64,000 nucleotides of DNA from Solirubrobacterales bacterium. Its GTDB lineage: Bacteria; Actinomycetota; Thermoleophilia; Solirubrobacterales; Solirubrobacteraceae. A program made the position numbers and the translations under genes. The stretch covers positions 176,392-240,391 of the forward strand of contig DAIDME010000089.1 of assembly GCA_027449125.1 (NCBI GenBank), read 5' to 3'. Positions 35,552 through 46,767 of this stretch are shown piece after piece. Numbering within the stretch: the first letter of the stretch is position 1; each line of letters opens with the position of its first letter. The notes beneath the pieces were generated by a model, which worked only from the letters and a program-made list of their open reading frames with translations, made no database searches and had not been told where the DNA came from.

Positions 35552-35657
35552 GTGCACCGCGCCCGCGCCCGCACCCCCACTCCCGCGTCCGGCCGCGCGG
35601 CTCCTGTGCGCGCCAGTCAAGCCGCGCGCGCCCGCCACGCCCCCACGGGCAGGCCCA

Positions 35658-36806
35658 TCAACCCTGACGGGGCAGCAGCGTCTCGCGCGCGATCACCATC
35701 CGCTGGATCTGGGCGGTGCCCTCGTAGAGCTGCAGCAGCTTCGCGTCGCGCATCAGCTTCTCAACCTTGTACTCCTTGATGAAGCCGTAGCCGCCAAACA
35801 CCTGCACCGCATCGGTGGCGACCTCCATCGCCGAGTCCGCCGCGAAGCGCTTGGCGTGCGAGGACTCGAGCGTGTTGCGTTTGCCCTGGTCGAGCAACAC
35901 CGCGGCGTTGTAGGCGGCGAGGCGGCTGAGATAGACCTTGGTGGCCATGTCGGCGAGCATGAACTGGACGGCCTGGTGCATGGCGATCGGCACGCCGAAC
36001 TGGACGCGCTGCTTGGCGTAGTCCTGCGCCATCTCCATGGCAGCGCGCGCGACTCCCGTGGCCATCGCCGCTACGCCGGGGCGGGTGCGGTCGAGCGTCA
36101 TCATCGAGAGCTTGAAGCCCTTGTTCTCCTCGCCGACCAGGTGATCAAGCGGGATCTCCACCTCGGGGAATGTGATCGTCGCGGTGTTGGACGCGCGCTG
36201 ACCCATCTTGTCCTCGTGCTTGTCCACGACCACCCCCGCGTCGCGTGGGACGACGAAGCAGGAGATGCCGCGGTGGCCAGCCTCCCGGTCGGTCTTGGCA
36301 AAGACCGTGTACCAGTCGGCGTATTCACCGTTGGTGATGAAGCACTTGGAGCCGTTGATCACCCAGCGGTCTCCCCTGCGGGTCGCCGTCGTCTTCATGC
36401 CGGAGACATCTGAACCGGCGTCCGGCTCGGTCAGGCAGAAGGAAGCCAGCAGCGGCGCCTGCGAAAGGCGGCCGAGGTACTCCTTCTTGATCGCCTCCGA
36501 CGCTGCGAGCGCAACCGGCAGGATCGCCAAGCCATTGCACGTGAGGCTGGTCGCGATGCCCGAGCACCCCCACCCCAGTTCCTCCTCGACGATCGACCCG
36601 TCCAGATAGCCGAGTCCGGAGCCGCCGTACTGGACCGGCAGGTGGCCGTTCATCAGTCCAAGGTCCCAAGCCTTGTCGACGATCTTCTGTGGCCAGGTGC
36701 CGTCGCGGTCGTACTCCCACGCGACCGGCCGGATCTCCTTCTCGGCAAAGTCGTGGGCCATCTCGCGCATCGCGAGCTGCTCGTCTGTGAGCGTGAAGTC
36801 GATCAC
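35658..36806 (-). CDS. Acyl-CoA dehydrogenase
   Basis: FAD enzyme that introduces the alpha-beta double bond in acyl-CoA. The 382 residues are typical: 'FCLTEPDAGSDVSGMKTTAT' (signature 1), 'WVINGSKCFITNGEYADWYT', 'GFKLSMMTLDRTRPGVAAMA', and signature 2 'QVFGGYGFIKEYKVEKLMRD' near the C-terminus, followed by 'YEGTAQIQRMVIARETL'. Catalytic Glu is expected in 'LYEGTAQIQ'. Chain length preference is open. A TetR/FadR-like palindrome lies 60-80 bp upstream. Confidence 0.95.
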   Translation of the reverse strand: MIDFTLTDEQLAMREMAHDFAEKEIRPVAWEYDRDGTWPQKIVDKAWDLGLMNGHLPVQYGGSGLGYLDGSIVEEELGWGCSGIATSLTCNGLAILPVALAASEAIKKEYLGRLSQAPLLASFCLTEPDAGSDVSGMKTTATRRGDRWVINGSKCFITNGEYADWYTVFAKTDREAGHRGISCFVVPRDAGVVVDKHEDKMGQRASNTATITFPEVEIPLDHLVGEENKGFKLSMMTLDRTRPGVAAMATGVARAAMEMAQDYAKQRVQFGVPIAMHQAVQFMLADMATKVYLSRLAAYNAAVLLDQGKRNTLESSHAKRFAADSAMEVATDAVQVFGGYGFIKEYKVEKLMRDAKLLQLYEGTAQIQRMVIARETLLPRQG

Positions 36807-36867
36807 TTGCGGTCTCTCCTCGTCAGGGCGTTTCAGGCAGCCGGGGCCGGAAAGGAGGGTCGGCTGA

Positions 36868-36883
36868 TTGACTAGTCAGTCAA
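36868..36883. promoter_or_regulatory. Palindrome TTGACT-AGTC-AGTCAA upstream of the acyl-CoA dehydrogenase
   Basis: Perfect 6-bp arms (36868-36873 and 36878-36883), with the inner perfect palindrome TGACTAGTCA. It resembles operators of TetR-type regulators of fatty-acid genes (recalled from actinobacteria). It lies 62 bp upstream of the start at 36806. Confidence 0.5.
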
Positions 36884-36991
36884 TAGTCGATCAGCTTAGC
36901 GCACGCGGCCACGGGCCGGCCCAGCGCGGCGCGCAACGGCCGCGGCCGCGCCAGCGCGGTGCGTCCAGCCAATGGGCGCAACCGCTTCCGT

Positions 36992-37020
36992 TTGTCGGTG
37001 ACCGCGCGAGCGGCTAGGCT
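36992..37020 (+). promoter_or_regulatory. Promoter for a leaderless small acidic protein gene
   Basis: TTGTCG (36992-36997), a 17-bp spacer and TAGGCT (37015-37020), then 6 nt to the ATG at 37027. This is the clearest leaderless-type promoter of the window. Confidence 0.55.
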
Positions 37021-37026
37021 GCGGGT

Positions 37027-37338
37027 ATGGCTGATTCAGATCGCGTCGAGCTCGAGGAGCTCGTGAACCGTCCCGGAACGTATTTCAACCCGCAGACCGA
37101 GGTGCTCCTGATCGTCGACGATTCCCCCGAGATCGATCAAGAGATCTTCAACATGGAAGAGTTCGAGGGCGCCGACTGGGTCCGCATCTCGGATGAGGTA
37201 CCGGTCGACGAGGACCGGCGCGACGAGCTCTTGCAGCGCTTTCAGGTCCACTACCACCCGGGCTCGGCGTCTGAGCTGGGCCCCGACGACAACGACGACG
37301 AGCTGGAGGCCGACGACCAGGAGGTAGGTCGCGATTAG
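37027..37338 (+). CDS. Small acidic protein, function unknown
   Basis: A 103-residue, strongly acidic protein ('GPDDNDDELEADDQEVGRD' at the C-terminus) with a core 'TEVLLIVDDSPEIDQEIFNM' followed by 'ADWVRISDEVPVDEDRRDEL'. I know no family name. No Shine-Dalgarno, but a good leaderless promoter. The exported C5-epimerase-like gene follows 31 bp downstream. Confidence 0.65.
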   Translation: MADSDRVELEELVNRPGTYFNPQTEVLLIVDDSPEIDQEIFNMEEFEGADWVRISDEVPVDEDRRDELLQRFQVHYHPGSASELGPDDNDDELEADDQEVGRD

Positions 37339-37369
37339 CCCCGGCGGTGCGGGGGTAGAGCACCGCCCG

Positions 37370-39175
<1,806 letters not shown>

Positions 39176-39185
39176 CTTTCAGGCA

Positions 39186-40388
39186 GTGAGCACCCGCACG
39201 ATCCTCTACACCGGCAAGGGCGGGGTGGGCAAGACCTCCGTCGCCGCCGCGACCGCGTTGCGTTGCGCGGCGGCCGGCCGCAGGACGCTGATCCTTTCCA
39301 CCGACCCCGCGCACAGCCTCTCAGACTCGCTGCAAACCGCGCTGGGCTCGCAACCCACGCAGGTGGCGCCCAGCCTGCAGGCAGCGGAGATCGACTCCCA
39401 GGACGAGCTCGGCAGCCACTGGAGCGGCGTGCAGGCGTGGCTCGGGCGGGTGTTCGCGCGGCGCGGACTCGACCGCATCTCAGCCGAGGAGCTGACGGTG
39501 CCGCCAGGATTCGACGAGCTGTTCGCGCTGCTGCGACTCCGCGAGCACCACGAGTCGGGCGAGTGGGACGTGATCGTGATCGACTGCGCCCCCACCGGCG
39601 AGACGCTGCGCCTGCTGTCCTTCCCCGAGGCGGCACGCTGGTGGCTCGAGAAGATCGTGCCGCTCGAGCGCGCGATCATCGCCACGGCGGCACCGCTCGC
39701 CCTAGGGCTGCTGGACCTACCCCTACCCACCGACGCCGTGTTCGCCGACCTCCAACGCCTCTCGGCAAACCTCATCGCGATGGACGCGATCCTCCGCGAC
39801 GGCGCCCACGCCACGATCCGACTGGTCATGGCGCCCGACCGCATGGTGATCGGCGAGGCCATGCGGACCTTCACCTACCTGAACCTCTACGGATACCTGA
39901 CCGATGCGGTGGTCGTCAACAAGGTCTTCCCGGCCGACGTGGGCGGCTACTTCGCAGGCTGGCGAGCCCACCAGCAGGAGCAGCTGGAACTGGTGCGCTC
40001 CGCGTTTGCGCCGGTGCCGGTGCTGGAGGTCCCATACCTCGACCGGGAGGTGCTCGGCACCGAGATGCTCGCCATCCTCGGCGGCGAGCTGTATGACGGC
40101 GAGCTCTTCGGCGCCGGCCCGCTGGCCGGCGCCTCGCCCGACGCGATCCTGCACACGGAGATCACCCAGACGGTTAGCACCACCGCCGACGGCGCCCTGC
40201 TCCGCCTGACGATCCCGTTCGTCGAGAAGCAGGACATCGGCCTCAAACAGGTTGGGTTGGAGCTGATAGTCACCGCCGGAAAGCAGCGGCGCACGGTGAT
40301 GCTGCCACCCACGCTCGCCGCCTACACGGCCGTGGCGGGGAGCTACGAGGACGGGGCCCTGGAGGTGTCTTTCAAGCGTGAACACTGA
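39186..40388 (+). CDS. ArsA/GET3-family ATPase
   Basis: A 400-residue P-loop ATPase. It has the deviant Walker A 'YTGKGGVGKTSVAAATAL' at the N-terminus, 'LILSTDPAHSLSDSL' (A-loop), 'DVIVIDCAPTGETLRLLSFP' (switch II) and 'VVVNKVFP'. A C-terminal HSP20-like ArsA domain ('LRLTIPFVEKQDIGLKQVGL') ends the protein. Single-domain length, so not the duplicated ArsA pump subunit. No arsB or arsR is nearby, so a GET3-like targeting or other role is as likely as arsenite export. GTG start 39186; a longer upstream frame lies in the Thr repeats and is not homologous. Confidence 0.87.
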   Translation: MSTRTILYTGKGGVGKTSVAAATALRCAAAGRRTLILSTDPAHSLSDSLQTALGSQPTQVAPSLQAAEIDSQDELGSHWSGVQAWLGRVFARRGLDRISAEELTVPPGFDELFALLRLREHHESGEWDVIVIDCAPTGETLRLLSFPEAARWWLEKIVPLERAIIATAAPLALGLLDLPLPTDAVFADLQRLSANLIAMDAILRDGAHATIRLVMAPDRMVIGEAMRTFTYLNLYGYLTDAVVVNKVFPADVGGYFAGWRAHQQEQLELVRSAFAPVPVLEVPYLDREVLGTEMLAILGGELYDGELFGAGPLAGASPDAILHTEITQTVSTTADGALLRLTIPFVEKQDIGLKQVGLELIVTAGKQRRTVMLPPTLAAYTAVAGSYEDGALEVSFKREH

Positions 40389-40638
40389 CCCAGACGACGA
40401 GCCGCCGGACGCCGGCTGGCAGGCACCGGAGGAGGAGCCACAGCGGCCTGAGGCCGATCCGCTGCTGCGGCTGGCGCACGAGCTGCTCACCGTGGTGCCG
40501 GAGGAGCTGCGCGCACGCTTGGCGGAAGCACTGCGCGCGCTCATCGAAGTGCTCCGGGCCCTGGTCGACTGGCTGCTCGCGCGGCTCGAGCGCGAGGCCG
40601 GCTCCACGCCAGAGGTACGGGACATCCCGATCCTCTGA
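40378..40638 (+). CDS. Small protein encoded with the ArsA-like ATPase
   Basis: An 86-residue protein with an acidic, Pro-rich N-terminus and an amphipathic Leu-rich helix ('LRARLAEALRALIEVLRALV'), ending 'EVRDIPIL'. GTG start inside the last codons of the ATPase gene (11-bp overlap), so the two are coupled. It is probably a partner of the ATPase; function unknown. Confidence 0.7.
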   Translation: MNTDPDDEPPDAGWQAPEEEPQRPEADPLLRLAHELLTVVPEELRARLAEALRALIEVLRALVDWLLARLEREAGSTPEVRDIPIL

Positions 40639-40689
40639 CGCAAGCGGCAGTGGCCGCAAGGTTCTGCCTAGCCTGCCGATTACGGGTGC

Positions 40690-42978
40690 ATGGAGCATCA
40701 AGAAGGCGAGCGCGGGACGCGAACTCGTGTCCGCGAAGCGGACGGGCAACGGCTGCGGAGCCTGGCGCTCGCGGCCCTGCTGCTGGCGCTGACCGGGATC
40801 GGCGTCTCCGTCGCAGCCGCGGCGCGCACGGCTGAGAACGCCGCGGCGCGGTCGCGCGGCGCCTTCAAGCTGGCCGCCATGCAGGCGCAGGCGAACCTCG
40901 GCCTGGAGGTGCAGCGTGACACGGACCTCCTGGCCGGCATCGCGGCCTTCATCCAGGAGAGCCCGCGCTACCGCCCGGCAGAGTTTCGGCGCTGGGCGGC
41001 GGACACGCGGGCGGTGGCGCGCTACCCCGAGCTGATCGCGATGGCCGCGACCGAGTCGGCACCACGCCCCGGCACCTGCCCGGTGACCACGCTCGCCGGC
41101 CAGCCCACGGCCATGCGCTACGCCACGCTTGCCCAGCACAGCATCTGCCACGGCAAGGGCGTCGTCGCGCTCTCGACGCAGGATCCTAACATCGTTGACT
41201 TCGGGCTCAGCCTCGGGGGGATCCGCTTCCTGGGGCAGTCTGTAGCCGTCTACCGGACGGCGACCCCGCCGGCCACGGCCGCCGGCCGCCGGCGCGCGTT
41301 CATCGGCTGGGCCACGATCGCCGTCGACCCGGCGACGCTCTTGGGCGAGGCCCGCCGCAACCTCGCCGGTCTGGGGCTTGCCCTCACCACCACGATCGAC
41401 AGGCGTCTCACGTTCACCTCCGGGACCCTCGCCCACAACGCGGTCTGGCGGGCACGGCTCGCCGGTGACCTGACAGAGACCGTCACCGGCACGGTCCAGG
41501 GCAGCTCGATCTTCGCCGACGGCAGCGCGCTGGCGGCGCTTGCCGGCGGCAGCGTCGTCTCGGTGCTGCTGGCGCTCACACTCTTCCTGCTGGGAACCGG
41601 GCGGGCACGCGCGATGCGGATCGTGGCGGACAAGACCGGCGAGCTTGCCTTCCACGCCCTGCACGACTCGCTGACGGGCCTCGCCAACAGGGTCCTGGTG
41701 ATGGACCGCATCGGCCACGCGCTGGCGCGCTGCGGCCGCGGCGGCCCCCCGGTCGCCGTGTTGTTCGTCGACCTCGACGGCTTCAAGAACGTCAACGACA
41801 CGTTCGGCCACAGCGCCGGCGACGAGCTGCTGCGAACCGTCGGCGCACGGCTCGATCGTCTGATCCGGGACACCGACACCGTCGGGCGGATCGGCGGCGA
41901 TGAGTTCGTGGTGGTGCTGGAGCCCGACGGCGGCGGTCCGGGCCCCGAGCTGGTGGCCGCCCGCGTGCTGGCGACGCTGGCGCAACCGGTCACGCTGGCG
42001 GGTGACATCGAGGTGCGCCTGACGGCGAGCATCGGCATCGCGGTCGGCTGCAACCTGGACACCGAGGAGCTGCTGCGCGATGCGGATCTGGCCCTGTATG
42101 CGGCGAAGCGGGCCGGCAAGAGCCGCTACGTGGTGTTTGAGGACGCGATGCAGGCTGCCATCGCGGACCGCCTCGGCCTCGAGCTCGATCTCGGCCGGGC
42201 GCTTGACCACAACCAGCTCTACCTCGTCTACCAGCCGACCTTCCGCCTGGACGGCCTGCAGGTCAGTGCCGTCGAGGCGCTCGTGCGCTGGCAGCACCCG
42301 ACCCGCGGCCTGGTCGCGCCCGACGTCTTCATACCGATCGCCGAGGAGAGCGGGCTGATCCTCGAGATCGGCCGCTGGGTCGCGGCCCAGGCATGCATGC
42401 AGGCTGCCGCCTGGCGCTCACGTGGTCTGGAGATCTCGATCGCCGTCAACATCTCGGGCCGGCAGCTCGACGAGCCAGGCTTCGTGCAGGACGTGCGGGC
42501 GATCCTCGGCTCGGCCGGACTCGAACCGGCGGCGCTCACGCTGGAGATCACCGAGACGTCGCTGATGCGCGACCCCGAGCAGGTCGCGGTTCGCCTGCAC
42601 GAGCTGAGAGACCTCGGCGTCCGGATCGCGATCGACGACTTCGGCACCGGCTACAGCTCGCTCGCCTACCTCCGCGAGCTGCCGGTCGACGCGCTCAAGA
42701 TCGACCGCTCATTCGTGAGCGGGCCCGCCAGCTCGGGCGACTCCGCGGCTCTCGTCAACACGCTGGTCGCGCTCGGACGGACGCTGCAGATCGAGACGCT
42801 CGGCGAGGGCATTGAGGACGAGAGCCAGCTGCAGCGCCTGCTCGACGCCAACTGCGAGCTGGGTCAGGGCTTCCTGCTCGCGCGTCCTGCGCCGGCGGAG
42901 CAGATCGAGGCGTTGCTGGTCGGCTCCGCCGGCACCGAGCCGGTCGATCCGAACGAGGACGGCATCCCCACGAGCTGA
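40690..42978 (+). CDS. Membrane GGDEF-EAL protein with extracytoplasmic sensor
   Basis: A 762-residue cyclic-di-GMP enzyme. TM helix 1 lies at about 25-45, an extracytoplasmic sensor with a CHASE-like look follows ('EVQRDTDLLAGIAAFIQES'), and TM helix 2 is near 285-305. The GGDEF domain has an intact 'RIGGDEFVVVLE' near 404. The EAL domain has 'VEALVRWQHP' near 527, 'NISGRQL', 'EITETSLM', 'DDFGTGYSSLAYL' and 'LKIDRSFV', all catalytic residues present. Both cyclase and phosphodiesterase activities are possible; the sensor presumably sets the balance. Confidence 0.92.
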   Translation: MEHQEGERGTRTRVREADGQRLRSLALAALLLALTGIGVSVAAAARTAENAAARSRGAFKLAAMQAQANLGLEVQRDTDLLAGIAAFIQESPRYRPAEFRRWAADTRAVARYPELIAMAATESAPRPGTCPVTTLAGQPTAMRYATLAQHSICHGKGVVALSTQDPNIVDFGLSLGGIRFLGQSVAVYRTATPPATAAGRRRAFIGWATIAVDPATLLGEARRNLAGLGLALTTTIDRRLTFTSGTLAHNAVWRARLAGDLTETVTGTVQGSSIFADGSALAALAGGSVVSVLLALTLFLLGTGRARAMRIVADKTGELAFHALHDSLTGLANRVLVMDRIGHALARCGRGGPPVAVLFVDLDGFKNVNDTFGHSAGDELLRTVGARLDRLIRDTDTVGRIGGDEFVVVLEPDGGGPGPELVAARVLATLAQPVTLAGDIEVRLTASIGIAVGCNLDTEELLRDADLALYAAKRAGKSRYVVFEDAMQAAIADRLGLELDLGRALDHNQLYLVYQPTFRLDGLQVSAVEALVRWQHPTRGLVAPDVFIPIAEESGLILEIGRWVAAQACMQAAAWRSRGLEISIAVNISGRQLDEPGFVQDVRAILGSAGLEPAALTLEITETSLMRDPEQVAVRLHELRDLGVRIAIDDFGTGYSSLAYLRELPVDALKIDRSFVSGPASSGDSAALVNTLVALGRTLQIETLGEGIEDESQLQRLLDANCELGQGFLLARPAPAEQIEALLVGSAGTEPVDPNEDGIPTS

Positions 42979-43010
42979 AGACGGGCCGCGGCGCGGCGCG
43001 CGCTTCTCCC

Positions 43011-43016
43011 TATATT
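43011..43016 (+). promoter_or_regulatory. Putative -10 box for leaderless MoxR-like gene
   Basis: TATATT, an almost isolated AT-rich patch, 6 nt before the ATG at 43023. No Shine-Dalgarno. Confidence 0.45.
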
Positions 43017-43022
43017 TGCGGG

Positions 43023-43907
<885 letters not shown>

Positions 43908-43916
43908 AGGCTCGCC

Positions 43917-45281
43917 GTGTCCGGCGACCGGGTCGACTTCGACGGACAGATCGTCGCCTTCGCCGAGGACCTCCGTGCGGAGGGCGTGAGCGTCGGCACC
44001 TCCGAGCTCCTGGATGCCTTCAGCGCCCTGGAGCTCGTCGCCTGGGGCTCCGCAGGCGACTTTCGTGAGACGCTGGCGGCAACCATTGCGAAATCCCCGG
44101 AGGACCGGCGGCTGTTCGCGCTCGTCTTCGAGCGCTTCTTCTTCCGGGCGGCCGAGCTGCAGGCGCTCAAGCTCGATGTCGCCGAGCCACAGACCCGTTT
44201 TGGCGAAGGCGAGCTGGACCTGGACGAGCTCCGCCGGCAGATCGCACGGGCGTTGAGCGACGGCTCCGACCCGGATCTGCGTGACCTGGCGAGACTGGCG
44301 ATCGCCGCTTTTGGCAAGGGCCAGGGCTCAGGCGTCCTGGGCGTTGACGTCCAGCGCATCCGCCGCGCACTGGGGCTGCGCAGCGAGCGCCAGCCGGAGC
44401 TGCCCGAGGACGATCCGCGGCACGACGGCATCCCACGCGAGCAGCTGCGGCGCTTCGAGCAGGCGCTGCGCCGCGAGCTCGAGCGGGTGCAGATCGAACG
44501 AAACCAGGCGCTGCCACCCAAGCGGGCGCTGACCGACCTGGACCGCTCACTCCCCGGGGGACCGGTGCAGGATCTCGCCGCCGTGCATCGCGTGGTCGCG
44601 CAGCTGCGCCGGCGACTCGCCTCAGGAGGCCACGAGTTGCGGGGCCACAGCCGTCATGCGCACGTGGACGTGCGCGCGACGATGCGCGCGTCGCTTCAGA
44701 CAGGCGGCGTGCCCGTGACCCTCAAGTACCGTCCACGTCGCCCGCGCCGACCTGAGCTGTTCGTGCTCTGCGACGTCTCCACCTCGGTGACGAGCGCGAG
44801 CACGTTCTTCCTGAGCATCCTGCACGCGCTGCACGACGTCTTCCGCAAGCAGCGATCGTTCGTCTTCATCGAGCGGATCTCCGAGGTGACCGATGTCTTC
44901 CTGCGCGAACGGGACTTCCGCACCGCCGCCGCCGCGATCAGCCGAGACGCGGGCGTCGCCGACATCTCGGGCTATACCGACTACGGGCGCGTCTGGAGCG
45001 AGTTCCTGGCCGAGATCGAGGACGAGCTGCACCCACGGGCGACGGTGATCGTGCTCGGGGATGCACGCACCAACGGCCGCCCTCCGCGCGAGGAGCTGTT
45101 CGCGGCGATAACCGCCAGGGCCGGCCGCACCTTCTGGCTCAACCCCGAGCCGAAGCTCTACTGGAATTACGGCGACAGCGTGATCTCCGCCTACGCTCAA
45201 TATTGTGAGGCGTTCGAGTGCTGGCGCACGGACCAGCTCGAGGATTTCGTGCGTGCCCTGACGAGACCGCGCGTGAGTTGA
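43917..45281 (+). CDS. VWA-domain protein (CoxE-like), MoxR partner
   Basis: A 454-residue cytoplasmic protein. The N-terminal helical part ('VSVGTSELLDAFSALELV') is followed by a charged linker and a VWA domain with the MIDAS motif 'LFVLCDVSTSVTSAS' (DxSxS) near 283, plus 'YTDYGRVWSEFLAE' (the Thr position) and 'VIVLGDARTNGRPP' (the Asp position). Typical of CoxE/DUF58-like partners of MoxR ATPases. GTG start. Its stop overlaps the next gene (TTGA). Confidence 0.87.
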   Translation: MSGDRVDFDGQIVAFAEDLRAEGVSVGTSELLDAFSALELVAWGSAGDFRETLAATIAKSPEDRRLFALVFERFFFRAAELQALKLDVAEPQTRFGEGELDLDELRRQIARALSDGSDPDLRDLARLAIAAFGKGQGSGVLGVDVQRIRRALGLRSERQPELPEDDPRHDGIPREQLRRFEQALRRELERVQIERNQALPPKRALTDLDRSLPGGPVQDLAAVHRVVAQLRRRLASGGHELRGHSRHAHVDVRATMRASLQTGGVPVTLKYRPRRPRRPELFVLCDVSTSVTSASTFFLSILHALHDVFRKQRSFVFIERISEVTDVFLRERDFRTAAAAISRDAGVADISGYTDYGRVWSEFLAEIEDELHPRATVIVLGDARTNGRPPREELFAAITARAGRTFWLNPEPKLYWNYGDSVISAYAQYCEAFECWRTDQLEDFVRALTRPRVS

Positions 45282-46000
45282 TCTCGCTGGAACGGGTTTC
45301 ACGGGCGTTCGCCGGGCGCCGCAGCGCCGGGCCGCTGACGGTGCTGAGCGAGGTCTCGTTGCAGGTGCGAGCCGCGGAGACGATCGCGGTGGTGGGACCC
45401 AGCGGCTGCGGCAAGACGACGCTGCTCGAGTTGATCTGCGGGCTTCAACAGCCCGACTCGGGCAGCGTGCGCTGCCCGCCCGCGGCGCTGATGCCGCAGC
45501 GTGACCTGCTGCTGCCGTGGCTTTCCACCGTGGACAATGCTTCGCTTGCGCTGCGCGTCCAGGGCCTTGACCGCCGCCGGGCTCGCGCGGCCGCGTTGCC
45601 GTGGCTCGAGCGCTTCGGCTTGGGCGGGTTCGAGCGCGCCCGTCCGCACGAGCTCTCGGGTGGCATGCGCCAGCGCGTCGCCTTCCTGCGCACGCTGCTG
45701 GCCGGCAAGCCGGTGCTCGCGCTGGACGAGCCGTTCGCCTCACTGGACGCGATCACGCGCGCGCAGATGCAGGGCTGGTTGTCACGGATCCTCGAGCAGG
45801 AGCAGCGCACCGTCGTGCTGGTAACCCACGACGTGGAGGAGGCGGTGTTGCTGGCCGACCGTGTCCTAGTGCTCTCACCGCGTCCCGGCCGCGTGCTCGC
45901 GACGATACCGATCGCCGTGGCGCGCCCCCGGTTGCGGTCAGACCCCGCGGTCGTGGCCCTCCGTGCACAGGCGCTTGACGCACTGGGGTCGGGGGCGTGA
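45278..46000 (+). CDS. ABC transporter ATPase, TauB/SsuB/ThiZ-like
   Basis: A 240-residue ATPase with Walker A 'VVGPSGCGKTTLLELICGLQ', Q-loop 'ALMPQRDLLLPWLSTVDNAS', signature 'ELSGGMRQRVAFLRTLLAG', Walker B 'VLALDEPFASLDAITRAQ' and 'LVTHDVEEAVLLADRVLVLS', the taurine/nitrate subfamily pattern. I take a TTG at 45278 that overlaps the preceding stop (TTGA); a GTG at 45218 would add a non-homologous segment. The next gene starts in a 4-bp overlap. Confidence 0.88.
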   Translation: MISLERVSRAFAGRRSAGPLTVLSEVSLQVRAAETIAVVGPSGCGKTTLLELICGLQQPDSGSVRCPPAALMPQRDLLLPWLSTVDNASLALRVQGLDRRRARAAALPWLERFGLGGFERARPHELSGGMRQRVAFLRTLLAGKPVLALDEPFASLDAITRAQMQGWLSRILEQEQRTVVLVTHDVEEAVLLADRVLVLSPRPGRVLATIPIAVARPRLRSDPAVVALRAQALDALGSGA

Positions 46001-46767
46001 GCAGACGGCTGAAGCTGCTCGCACCGCTGCTGACGGTCGTGTTGCTGCTCGGAGCCTGGGAGCTCTACGTGGATGCCGGCGCCGTCAGCTCGCTCGTGTT
46101 GCCGGCGCCGCACGCAGTGCTCGCGTCGCTGTTCACCGACCGCGCCGCGATCTGGCACAACCTCATGCCGACGGCGGAGGAGATCCTGCTCGGACTGGTC
46201 GTGGCCGCCGTGGTCGCGCTGGCGGTCGCCGTGATGCTGCACCTGTCGAGCTTCGCACGGACAGCCGTCTACCCTCCGCTCGTCGCCACCCAGGCGATCC
46301 CGATTCCGCTGCTTGCGCCGCTCCTCGTCACATGGCTCGGGTTCGGGCTGCTGCCGAAGCTCGTGGTTATCGCGCTCGTCTGCTTCTTCCCGATGGTCGT
46401 CACGACCATGTCTGGGCTGGCGTCGGTGGACCCGGATCTGGTGAAGCTGTTGCGTACCTTTGACGCGGGACGGCTGCAGACGTTCTGGCGGGCGGAGCTG
46501 CCCAGCGCGCTGCCGGGACTTTTCGCGGGCGCCAAGCTCGCCGCGGTGCTCGCGGTCATCGCCGCGATTCTGGGCGAGCAGGCGGGCGCGAGCTCCGGAC
46601 TCGGGTATCTGCTGACCGTGACCGTTGCCAACCTGGAGATGGCCGAGGCGTTTGCCACAGTGCTGGTTCTGATCGCGTTCGCCATCATGCTGTTCGCGCT
46701 GCTGAGCTTCGCCGAACGCAGAGCGGTGCCCTGGATCCACCAACGCAGCGATACTGAAGTCCGATGA
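45997..46767 (+). CDS. ABC transporter permease, TauC/SsuC/ThiX-like
   Basis: A 256-residue permease with about six helices, the BPD-type loop 'LVKLLRTFDAGRLQTFWRAE', and 'AAILGEQAGASSGLGYLLTV' near the C-terminus. GTG start in a 4-bp overlap with the ATPase and a 4-bp overlap with the binding protein: one compact importer operon. Confidence 0.9.
   Translation: MSRRLKLLAPLLTVVLLLGAWELYVDAGAVSSLVLPAPHAVLASLFTDRAAIWHNLMPTAEEILLGLVVAAVVALAVAVMLHLSSFARTAVYPPLVATQAIPIPLLAPLLVTWLGFGLLPKLVVIALVCFFPMVVTTMSGLASVDPDLVKLLRTFDAGRLQTFWRAELPSALPGLFAGAKLAAVLAVIAAILGEQAGASSGLGYLLTVTVANLEMAEAFATVLVLIAFAIMLFALLSFAERRAVPWIHQRSDTEVR

Larger units (their letters stand above)
35278..35657. other. Non-coding, repeat-rich 380-bp spacer
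   Basis: No credible gene. From left to right: a G-rich low-complexity run (35295-35395), a nested palindromic element (35405-35509), two 23-bp direct repeats (35506-35551), and a C-rich run up to the convergent acyl-CoA dehydrogenase gene. Two genes end here, so a termination region is expected. Confidence 0.7.

Noticed and set aside
40372..42297. Open frame of 641 codons on the minus strand opposite the first GGDEF-EAL gene
   Set aside because: Antisense shadow without motifs.
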